15,962 nucleotides of DNA, taken from positions 1-15,962 of the forward strand of contig CAYIEF010000026.1 of assembly GCA_964362365.1 (NCBI GenBank), read 5' to 3'. The notes under the pieces were generated by a model. The model was not told where the DNA came from, did not search any database, and was given only the letters and a program-made list of their open reading frames with translations. A program made the translations under genes and the position numbers. This DNA is from JACPIL01 sp964362365 (GTDB taxonomy: Archaea > Nanobdellota > Nanobdellia > Woesearchaeales > GW2011-AR9). Positions 7,690 to 12,829 of the stretch are shown here, piece by piece (position 1 is the stretch's first letter; every line of letters begins with the position of its first letter).

Positions 7690-8439
7690 TTAAAGCTTTA
7701 GTTTTTTTACGGTTTTGTATAATTCTACTGCCCCAGATAATTCTTCTCGAGACATTTCGTGTTCGCTCAAGAAAATCTCTAAATCAGAACGTGGATCTTC
7801 CCGACAAGGAGAAGAAGATTTTTTTCCGCGCGCCTGCGGCGCACCGCCACGTACCCCAACGAAACGGGTGCCGCCGTCGAGAAGGCCGCCATAGGCCTGA
7901 GACCTGCCGCCAAGCCTATCGAGCACCACCGCCCGCTCATTCCCTTCTTCTGGAACAAAAATGCCCATCATAGTGTTATAGTTAAACTTGTCTTTTCCGA
8001 AACGGAATGTTTTTTCCACGTACTTATCTAATCGCTTCTGATCGCCAGCCGCAAAATCCAGCCACACTTGGCTTGTTCGCGCTTCCTCATCAGTCAAGTC
8101 TTGACCAAGGATGAGATCATTTCTATTGTAGGCCTTTGCCGCATCTTCAGAGTCAAAACGAAGCCCGCCATCGGTTAATCTTGTACGTGGAGTAACTGCG
8201 CGTAATCTCTCCGAACGTGGCGTCAGATAGATCTTTCTCTTGCTTCCGGCAATACCAAAGTCAGTATCACCGTAATTATTCCAGAAAGGATGATTGGAAT
8301 TTACACCATTGCGGGCATCCATCCAATCCTCAGTACTCCAGGGAGTATATCCTGCTTCGCGCAATTCAGCCATTTTAGTACGATAGTCTCCTTCAAACAG
8401 CTCTTGTCCAGGTTTTAATCCAAATTCTTGTGCATTCAT
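7690..8439 (-). CDS. DGR target protein (variable protein, probable C-type-lectin-like fold)
   Basis: The product is 249 residues from the ATG at 8437-8439, chosen because GGAGG sits about 7 nt upstream; a longer in-frame start at 8481 would overlap dnaG. VR encodes residues 169-196, ending TRFVGVRGG, like the conserved end of DGR variable domains. Sites varied relative to TR are 174, 177, 178, 183, 185, 186, 188, 189, 190 and 196, now mostly Gly and Asp, with Tyr183 and Leu186. Upstream there is a Trp/Asn-rich segment (34-60: WSTEDWMDARNG, HPFWNNYGDTDFG). An unusual 53-residue tail after VR has a basic linker and a helix (219-249). There is no signal peptide or membrane segment, so the protein is probably cytoplasmic. 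It starts 16 nt after the dnaG stop. The ligand is unknown. Confidence 0.88.
   Translation of the reverse strand: MNAQEFGLKPGQELFEGDYRTKMAELREAGYTPWSTEDWMDARNGVNSNHPFWNNYGDTDFGIAGSKRKIYLTPRSERLRAVTPRTRLTDGGLRFDSEDAAKAYNRNDLILGQDLTDEEARTSQVWLDFAAGDQKRLDKYVEKTFRFGKDKFNYNTMMGIFVPEEGNERAVVLDRLGGRSQAYGGLLDGGTRFVGVRGGAPQARGKKSSSPCREDPRSDLEIFLSEHEMSREELSGAVELYKTVKKLKL
7830..7842 (-). promoter_or_regulatory. Hairpin/cruciform just downstream of VR
   Basis: GCGCC/GGCGC form a perfect 5-bp stem with a 3-nt loop, 9 nt past the 3' end of VR on the coding strand. In the Bordetella phage DGR a hairpin at the equivalent place beside VR helps target recognition. TR lacks a comparable hairpin. It lies within the target coding sequence. 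Confidence 0.45.
7852..7936 (-). repeat. DGR variable repeat (VR), 85 bp
   Basis: This segment inside the target gene pairs with TR 7400-7487. Coding-strand changes from TR are 16 A-to-G and 2 A-to-T, with one in-frame 3-nt deletion in the AAC-AAC-CAT run. About 26-28 TR adenines are available, so some 18 were altered. The invariant 3' block ACCCGTTTCGTTGG is followed by GGTA in VR but AATA in TR, the expected IMH versus IMH* difference. Confidence 0.95.
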
Positions 8440-8455
8440 TTTTATTCCTCCGTAT

Positions 8456-9796
8456 CTACAATTCCGCTTCCACCAACACACTTACTCTCTGTGTTTCAGC
8501 TGCTTTGGAAGCTGTCCCAACTACGTGGGTTATGCCGTATCGTTCAGCAAGGCGAACTAACTCTGTATCAACTTCTCCGTCTAAAGCGATGGCGTAGATG
8601 CCCCCGTTTAGGCTTTTCACGGTTGAACTTAATTCGCTTAAAGGAACTTTTCCAAGTACATTCAACTTCTGGTCAAAGATGCATGCTCCTTTGGTGCCGA
8701 ATAGCGCTTCCAAAGTTTCCTTGAAAATTTTCTTCTCTGCGGGAGTTAAGCGCTTTTCTAGTGAAACTGGGGCCGGGGAAGGCGCTGCTGATCGAGAAGG
8801 AAATCTGCTTCTGGAGTCACTCCGGGGATCCATTCTGGAATCATTTCGAGGCTCCCTTCTGAATCCATTTTGCTGCTCCCTGCCGTTATCTGACCTATTA
8901 GCATTGAACGATTTTCGTTCTACCATCCGATCTGAAGGCTCTTTCAACGTTCCGTCGCTGTTCACGCCTAAGTCTAGCTTAGCCTGTTCAGCAGTAATTC
9001 TGCCGCGCAAAGCTTGGTGGATTTCTTTCTTAGCCAATTCTTCCACTTCTTTGCCATCAGGAGCTTTGGTGACGAAATCAACATCAGCTACTCCTAAGAG
9101 CTCACGAACGATTAAATCTCCACCGCGGTCGCCGTCAACGAAAACCGTTACAGATTTAACTTTACTGAGATCCTTGATAGTTTGCGGACAGGATGTGCCA
9201 TTCATAGAGATAGTGTTCTTGAATCCGTGCTTTAGCAAGGTCAAAACATCTGCGCGGCCTTCTACCACGATAAGTTCATCGCTGGAATCAACGTCTGGAC
9301 CAGCGGGAAGCCTTTCCTTACCGTATTCTGCCACTTCCATCATCCTTACTGATTGTGCCACTTCGTCTGACAATTCCTGTGAGTCCGGCAGGGTTTCCTG
9401 AGTTAATTCTTTCAGTAAGACCTTAGCTCTCTCGATGACGAATTGTCTTTTGCTAATTCTGATATCTTCAATCTTCTGGACTTCAATCTTGGCATTGCAA
9501 GGACCGATGCGCTGGATGATCTCCATCGCTGCAGCTATGATGGCTGTTTCAGTCTTGTCTAAAGAACTGGGGATGACAATTTCTCCTTTAGTTTTACCTG
9601 AAGCTATGTTTACGTTGACTTCGATGCGGCCTATTTTACCGCTTCTCTGAAGCTCCCGCAATTCCAGGTCGTTACCTAGCAAACCTTCGGTCTGCCCGAA
9701 GATCGCGCCGATCACGTCAGGCTTGTCCACCACTCCGTCAATGAAAATTGTTGAATGTACGATGTATTTAGCCGCTACTGGGCTTATTTTTGCCAT
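8456..9796 (-). CDS. dnaG: Archaeal DnaG primase
   Basis: This 446-residue archaeal-type DnaG has a conserved N-terminal region (AAKYIVHSTIFIDGVVDKPDVIGAIFGQTEGLLG). The TOPRIM domain follows at about 172-260, with the catalytic Glu in VVEGRADV (E179) and the metal-binding DGDRGGD at 221-227. A low-complexity linker rich in Arg, Asp and Ser (about 285-340, repeated DPRSDSR-like units) leads to a C-terminal domain ending TQRVSVLVEAEL. In archaea this protein has been linked to primase activity and to the exosome RNA-degradation complex. GGGAGG lies 7 nt before the ATG at 9796. The DGR target follows after 16 nt with a near-identical ribosome site (GGAGGAATAA), so they form one operon. Confidence 0.95.
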   Translation of the reverse strand: MAKISPVAAKYIVHSTIFIDGVVDKPDVIGAIFGQTEGLLGNDLELRELQRSGKIGRIEVNVNIASGKTKGEIVIPSSLDKTETAIIAAAMEIIQRIGPCNAKIEVQKIEDIRISKRQFVIERAKVLLKELTQETLPDSQELSDEVAQSVRMMEVAEYGKERLPAGPDVDSSDELIVVEGRADVLTLLKHGFKNTISMNGTSCPQTIKDLSKVKSVTVFVDGDRGGDLIVRELLGVADVDFVTKAPDGKEVEELAKKEIHQALRGRITAEQAKLDLGVNSDGTLKEPSDRMVERKSFNANRSDNGREQQNGFRREPRNDSRMDPRSDSRSRFPSRSAAPSPAPVSLEKRLTPAEKKIFKETLEALFGTKGACIFDQKLNVLGKVPLSELSSTVKSLNGGIYAIALDGEVDTELVRLAERYGITHVVGTASKAAETQRVSVLVEAEL

Positions 9797-9830
9797 GGTT
9801 ATTCCTCCCGTTATATAAGAAAGAGTATGA

Positions 9831-9841
9831 CTATATTTTAC
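9831..9841 (-). promoter_or_regulatory. TATA box for the dnaG-DGR target operon
   Basis: The minus strand reads GTAAAATATAG, centred about 40 nt before the dnaG ATG. That gives a leader of about 13 nt starting at the GGGAGG site. A second box, TTATATAA at 9811-9818, is too close (about 18 nt) for this start. Confidence 0.4.
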
Positions 9842-9918
9842 GTATAGCGCCTGAACAGGTACCGTACATGTGAATGATGATGATAGTCAACTCCCCCTAA
9901 ATGTTTATGATTATTGTT

Positions 9919-9995
9919 AGAAAATAGAACACTATTAACTCATCCTAATTTACTCGTAATACGGTGATGGTTCATGATAGTGAATGCTATTTTCT
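9919..9995. repeat. Imperfect inverted repeat in the dnaG-mazE gap
   Basis: Arm 9919-9934 (AGAAAATAGAACACTA) is the near-complement of arm 9978-9995 (TAGTGAATGCTATTTTCT), with 9 perfect pairs, a 2-nt bulge and a further short stem. The loop is 43 nt. It adjoins the structured RNA at 10005-10080 and could be its 3' domain. Confidence 0.5.
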
Positions 9996-10004
9996 GGATA
10001 ATGA

Positions 10005-10080
10005 AGCCCGCGCCACTAACGCCTGAGTTCACAGCTTGGCTGAAGCCGTGTGCTCCCACAGGTACTCTCTGTGGCGGGCT
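10005..10080 (-). ncRNA. Candidate structured small RNA with its own promoter
   Basis: This is a 76-nt G/C-rich island in an A/T-rich gap. On the minus strand the 5' AGCCCGC and 3' GCGGGCT form a 7-bp closing stem. Inside, CACAG-AGAGTAC-CTGTG makes a 5-bp hairpin abutting the closing stem. A second arm pairs CACA/TGTG and GCTT/AAGC around a 5-nt loop. The predicted transcription start, 27 nt from the TTTATATA box at 10103-10110, falls on the first base of the closing stem. It is not a tRNA: there is no T-loop consensus or D arm. A 49-codon frame (9940-10089) spans it, but its ATG lies upstream of the predicted transcript. I do not recognise the RNA; a leftover transposon end or TnpB-associated guide RNA is one weak alternative. 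Confidence 0.5.
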
Positions 10081-10100
10081 GTGATTCATTTATAGGGTAG

Positions 10101-10118
10101 AGTATATAAATCCTTTGG
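10101..10118 (-). promoter_or_regulatory. BRE plus TATA box for the structured RNA
   Basis: The minus strand reads CCAAAGGA followed directly by TTTATATACT, a purine-rich TFB element and a strong TATA box. The centre is 27 nt from base 10080, where the RNA's closing stem begins. Confidence 0.55.
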
Positions 10119-10170
10119 TAGAAAGTTCGAGAATAAGTGGAAGGAGTAGTTTTGTATAAGAATGGAGAAA

Positions 10171-10208
10171 GGTTTATATAAAATCTTACTTTTCTTACTT
10201 ATAAGAAA
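10171..10208 (+). promoter_or_regulatory. mazEF promoter and candidate operator
   Basis: The TATA box GGTTTATATAAAA at 10171-10183 predicts a start near 10203. An inverted repeat TTTCTTA-N4-TAAGAAA at 10191-10208 overlaps that point, as expected for an autorepressor site. GGAGG at 10211-10215 is 8 nt before the mazE ATG. Confidence 0.5.
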
Positions 10209-10223
10209 CAGGAGGTCAACAAA

Positions 10224-10472
10224 ATGCCATTGTTAGAAGTAAGGACTGCAACAGTCACAGATAAAGGTCAAGTTGCTATCCCAAAAAATATTAGAAAAAT
10301 AGAAGGATTTAAAGAAGGAACCAAAGTTGCTATTTTAGCCTTTGAAAACAGAATAGAACTGCGCCCATTAGAACAATTTAGCGAAAAAATGTTTACTGCT
10401 TTAGCAAGCGAAAAATCCTTAGCAAAAGATTGGCTTAGTAAAGAAGAGGATGAAGCATGGAAGGACTTGTAA
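10224..10472 (+). CDS. AbrB/MazE-type antitoxin
   Basis: The product is 82 residues. The N-terminal half is a swapped-hairpin AbrB domain: TATVTDKGQVAIPKNIRKIEG, then GTKVAILAFENRIELRPL. It binds DNA as a dimer and normally represses its own operon. The C-terminal tail SEKSLAKDWLSKEEDEAWKDL is the acidic, Trp-containing segment that typically wraps the toxin. The gene overlaps the MazF-like toxin by 16 nt, as in coupled toxin-antitoxin pairs. The strong GGAGG site fits high antitoxin translation. Confidence 0.88.
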   Translation: MPLLEVRTATVTDKGQVAIPKNIRKIEGFKEGTKVAILAFENRIELRPLEQFSEKMFTALASEKSLAKDWLSKEEDEAWKDL

Positions 10473-10792
10473 AGGGAGATGTAGTTATCGTGCTCTTTCC
10501 ATTTTCCGATTTAAGTTCCTCACGTAAACGACCAGCAGTTGTAGTCGCCAATTTGAGTGGTGATGACCAGATTCTTGTACAGATAACTAGTGTTGAAGTT
10601 CGAAAAGATGAATATGCCGTCGCGCTTGAAGCGAAAGATTTCCGCCAGGGGCGGTTACCTGTGTCAAGTTTAATCAGGCCTAACAAATTATTTACCGCAG
10701 ATAAGTCAATAATTTCTACTAAAGTAGGAATATTAAAAGATGAGAAAATCAAAGAAGTTCAAGACAAAATAGGACAGATTTTTAAGAGGTAA
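10457..10792 (+). CDS. MazF/PemK-family endoribonuclease toxin
   Basis: The 111-residue product has the MazF signature. It opens KGDVVIVLFPFSDLSSSRKRPAVVVAN, with the conserved Arg-Pro-Ala-Val-Val motif. ILVQITS follows, then GRLPVSSLIRPNKLFTADKSII, the usual 'SxxRxxKLFTxD' region. MazF enzymes cleave mRNA at short motifs and are neutralised by the MazE tail. Its start lies inside the antitoxin frame. Three nucleotides after its stop comes a second antitoxin-tail peptide in the same reading frame. Confidence 0.9.
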   Translation: MEGLVKGDVVIVLFPFSDLSSSRKRPAVVVANLSGDDQILVQITSVEVRKDEYAVALEAKDFRQGRLPVSSLIRPNKLFTADKSIISTKVGILKDEKIKEVQDKIGQIFKR

Positions 10793-10795
10793 AGA

Positions 10796-10894
10796 ATGTT
10801 GGAAGAAGACCCTTTCTGGCTTAAACTCAGTGAACTTTCATTGAAGGAAACATGGGATAATGAGTTTGATGAGAGATGGGATGAAATGCTTTGA
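10796..10894 (+). CDS. 32-residue stand-alone antitoxin-tail peptide
   Basis: The ATG at 10796 lies 3 nt after the mazF stop and in the same frame. The peptide MLEEDPFWLKLSELSLKETW continues with an acidic end (WDNEFDERWDEML). It aligns with the toxin-binding tail of the upstream antitoxin (ASEKSLAKDWLSKEEDEAWKDL) in the pattern S-L-K-x-x-W-x-x-E-x-D-E-x-W. It has no DNA-binding domain. It could be a mini-antitoxin or a remnant of a longer antitoxin whose front was lost. A broken copy lies at 11615-11689. Confidence 0.5.
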   Translation: MLEEDPFWLKLSELSLKETWDNEFDERWDEML

Positions 10895-10934
10895 GGATCC
10901 TTTGGTCTAGAATTCTGGAATAGTGGAAATGGAC

Positions 10935-11279
10935 TTAATAGTTGAATCGTCGTTCGTATTCCTTGTGATCAAACCATTCGAGAATTACGCTGACAACTAT
11001 AACTTCTTCTCTAGCGATGGAATAAATGAGCCTCCAACCTCGTGGAAGATCGTATTTCCAGACGTTTCCAACACCATACTCCTGCACATATCTTTTTGGA
11101 ATAAGCCGCTTTGGCAATTGAATCCCGCAAAAAGCATTTTCTTCAATATTAATCAGAGCTTGTTTGATAAGTTTGAAAAGTTCTCGCTCCTGGTCATCGC
11201 CATGCTCCAATTTATAGTAGGCTTCTTTTATTTTCTTATCTACAAAGCGATAGCTGGATGGGAGCTTCATGAAAATCAC
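10935..11279 (-). CDS. RelE/ParE-superfamily toxin
   Basis: This 114-residue basic protein has two N-terminal helices (about 10-50). A beta-sheet core carries NVWKYDLPRGWRLIYSI and a C-terminal VILEWFDHKEYERRF, which is characteristic of the archaeal RelE-like branch. RelE toxins cut mRNA in the ribosome. An in-frame second Met (MKLPSSYRF) three codons later could be the real start. The first ATG overlaps the partner's stop by 4 nt. The gene lies opposite to mazEF and rio1. Confidence 0.82.
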   Translation of the reverse strand: MIFMKLPSSYRFVDKKIKEAYYKLEHGDDQERELFKLIKQALINIEENAFCGIQLPKRLIPKRYVQEYGVGNVWKYDLPRGWRLIYSIAREEVIVVSVILEWFDHKEYERRFNY

Positions 11280-11557
11280 CTCAAATCTGTTAGTGCGCGG
11301 TATTTTCTAGCCAATTCCGGGTAGTAGATCCAGCCTATTTTTCCTTCCTTATCAATGGAAATTTTACCAGAATACGCAAGGTAATCTATAATAACACAAA
11401 AGGTTTGGTACATCATTTTCTTGGGCAGAGACTCCCAGAGCTTACGCTTTTTAAATTCGCCGTCATGTTTCTTGACGAATTCCTCAACCATCAGGACTGT
11501 ATCAAGACGAGGATAGCGTAGAATGTTTTCTGTATCTATTATTATTGCTTCTTGCAT
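11276..11557 (-). CDS. Probable antitoxin partner of the RelE-like toxin (winged-helix-like)
   Basis: The product is 93 residues. ILRYPRLDTVLMVEEFVKKH, then FKKRKLWESLPKKMMYQTFCVIIDYLAYSGKI and KIGWIYYPELARKY, follows a pattern I associate with small archaeal proteins encoded just upstream of RelE-like toxins. The helix-helix-beta-wing order suggests a winged-helix DNA-binding fold, so it may serve as repressor and antitoxin. The ATG at 11557 is 1 base from a perfect 18-bp palindrome. The 4-nt overlap with the toxin supports a two-gene operon. The antitoxin role is by position and not by a recognised toxin-binding motif. Confidence 0.75.
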   Translation of the reverse strand: MQEAIIIDTENILRYPRLDTVLMVEEFVKKHDGEFKKRKLWESLPKKMMYQTFCVIIDYLAYSGKISIDKEGKIGWIYYPELARKYRALTDLR

Positions 11558-11558
11558 A

Positions 11559-11576
11559 TTATATCAATTGATATAA
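11559..11576. promoter_or_regulatory. Perfect 18-bp palindromic operator of the RelE module
   Basis: TTATATCAATTGATATAA is an exact palindrome lying between the TATA box and the antitoxin ATG. It covers the predicted transcription start near 11560, the ideal place for autorepression. Confidence 0.65.
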
Positions 11577-11580
11577 CATT

Positions 11581-11592
11581 TATATTTAAAAC
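11581..11592 (-). promoter_or_regulatory. TATA box of the RelE module
   Basis: The minus strand reads GTTTTAAATATA, centred about 27-30 nt before the ATG at 11557, predicting a nearly leaderless mRNA. Confidence 0.5.
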
Positions 11593-11614
11593 TTTCGTTG
11601 ATTCTTAGAGAAAA

Positions 11615-11689
11615 CCTTTCTGGCTTAAGATCAGTGAACTTTCATTGAAGGAAACATGGGATAATGAGTTTGATGGGATGAGGGGATGA
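11615..11689 (+). pseudogene. Broken second copy of the antitoxin-tail gene
   Basis: Bases 11615-11675 match 10811-10871 at 59 of 61 positions. The frame reads PFWLKISELSLKETWDNEF and then shifts to DGMRG and a stop. Upstream the frame meets a TAG within a few codons, and there is no start. The two copies flank the RelE-like module in the same orientation, as left by duplication or insertion. Confidence 0.65.
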
Positions 11690-11695
11690 GGTGTT

Positions 11696-11920
11696 TTAAA
11701 CGGATGGCCTATTAAACGCTTTTAATCCGTATTCTTCATATTTAGACAATGCTTTACATAGCTCTTTAGGAACTTCGCCTTGCCAATCAGCGATATATGT
11801 TTCTAAGATTATTGCGGCAAGAGATGCACGAGCAACAAGATTATTCCTCATGTCAATCCCGCTGTCCATCAATCTTGAATCTGCGTAGGTGACAATCTTT
11901 TCGTATTTGTTAAGTACCAT
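11696..11920 (-). CDS. Hypothetical protein, 74 aa
   Basis: I do not recognise this small protein. From the ATG at 11918-11920 it reads MVLNKYEKIVTYADSRLMDS, then an alpha-helical core NNLVARASLAAIILETYIADW, and ends in a helix with LCKALSKYEEYGLKAF. It is probably a small soluble helical protein. I chose this start over the in-frame ATG at 11962 because an A/T box (TTTTTTATAATT) lies 20-25 nt upstream and would fall inside the longer frame. Its position at the edge of the toxin-antitoxin cluster hints at an accessory role, but nothing in the sequence proves it. Confidence 0.5.
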   Translation of the reverse strand: MVLNKYEKIVTYADSRLMDSGIDMRNNLVARASLAAIILETYIADWQGEVPKELCKALSKYEEYGLKAFNRPSV

Positions 11921-12080
11921 ATTTGAAGTTCTTTTAATTATAAAAAACCCCAGCAAACCCAAAACCGAAGTCCTAGGCCTGCTGAGGAAAGAGGTGGTTT
12001 AGAGGTGTTAATGTAACTGCCAAGTGGTGTTTATTTATAAATCTTTTGTTTAGTATTTACTTGGAAGTGGTTAATGGAAC

Positions 12081-12090
12081 TTTTTTAAAG
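12081..12090 (+). promoter_or_regulatory. TATA box for the rio1 operon
   Basis: TTTTTTAAAG has its TTTAAA core centred 26-27 nt before the rio1 ATG, giving a leaderless transcript. The rest of the 11921-12112 gap shows only weak CAGCA/TGCTG pairing and no gene. Confidence 0.5.
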
Positions 12091-12112
12091 AAACCTTGCT
12101 TTTTAGTATCTC

Positions 12113-12829
12113 ATGACTCAATTCACCTACCAAGAACGCTTCAAGACATTGAAAGGTGTCTTTGATGAGTTCACCAATAGGACTTTATTTGAACTTCAAA
12201 GCAGAGGGCATTTCGATGAATTGCTCAGCCCCATCACAGTAGGCAAGGAAAGCAATGTCTTCTTAGCCAGTAAAGGGAAGGGCAAGGTTATAGTTAAGAT
12301 TTATCGCATCCAGAACTGCGATTTTAACCGCATGTTTGACTATATCAAGAAAGACCCACGCTATGATTTCCTGCAGAAACATCCCCGGCAGATCATCTTT
12401 GCCTGGGCCCAGCGAGAATACAAGAATTTATTGCGGGCGGAGAAAGCAGGAATCCATGTTCCCAAGCCTATTGTCTTCATGAACCATATATTGATTGAAG
12501 AAATGATCGGAGACCAAGAACCGGCACCTATGTTGAAAGACGCCAAACCCAAGAATGCCAAGAAGTTTTTCTCTTTGGTGGTAGAAGATATGAAAAAGTT
12601 GTATGAAAATGAATTAATTCACGGCGATCTGTCTCCTTTCAATATCCTTAACCATGATGAAAAACCGTATTTCATCGATTTTTCTCAGGCAACTCTGGTG
12701 AAGACGCCTAACTCTGAGGAGTTGCTGCAAAGGGATGTGAAGAATATCGTGCAGTTTTTTTCAAAGTTGGGAATAAAGGAAAATGAAGAGCAACTTTTAA
12801 ATAAAATTACCAAAAAAGAACAATTATGA
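12113..12829 (+). CDS. rio1: RIO1-type serine/threonine protein kinase
   Basis: The product is 238 residues, typical of archaeal Rio1. The nucleotide-binding motif VGKESNVFLA (43-52) stands for the Rio1 STGKEA loop. The catalytic Lys is in VIVKIYR (K62). The RIO insert KKDPRYDFLQKHPRQIIFAWAQREYKNL follows. The catalytic loop is LIHGDLSPFNIL (D172), and the metal-binding loop is FIDFSQAT (D189). Rio1 acts in small-subunit ribosome maturation. The gene overlaps the KH-domain gene by 4 nt (ATGA), the conserved archaeal pairing of rio1 with a Dim2/Pno1 homologue. Confidence 0.95.
   Translation: MTQFTYQERFKTLKGVFDEFTNRTLFELQSRGHFDELLSPITVGKESNVFLASKGKGKVIVKIYRIQNCDFNRMFDYIKKDPRYDFLQKHPRQIIFAWAQREYKNLLRAEKAGIHVPKPIVFMNHILIEEMIGDQEPAPMLKDAKPKNAKKFFSLVVEDMKKLYENELIHGDLSPFNILNHDEKPYFIDFSQATLVKTPNSEELLQRDVKNIVQFFSKLGIKENEEQLLNKITKKEQL

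Noticed and set aside
8598..9401. 267-codon plus-strand frame opposite dnaG
   Set aside because: It is a shadow of the dnaG codon structure, serine- and proline-rich with no recognisable domain, and lies wholly antisense to a conserved gene.
6240..9796. A CRISPR array or further VR copies near the DGR
   Set aside because: No regularly spaced repeats were seen, and the TR core (such as GAGCACCACCGCCCG) was seen only at TR and the single VR in this window.
10005..10080. tRNA gene: 76 nt, 7-bp acceptor-like stem and a 5-bp/7-nt T-arm-like hairpin
   Set aside because: The loop lacks the TTC-purine-A pattern, no D arm with GG is present, the expected anticodon position does not form a 5-bp stem, and position 8 is not T.
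9940..10089. 49-codon frame on the minus strand spanning the structured RNA
   Set aside because: Its ATG is only about 18 nt from the TATA box, so it would lie upstream of the transcript, and the composition follows the RNA helices. It resembles, only faintly, the tail of some TnpB proteins.
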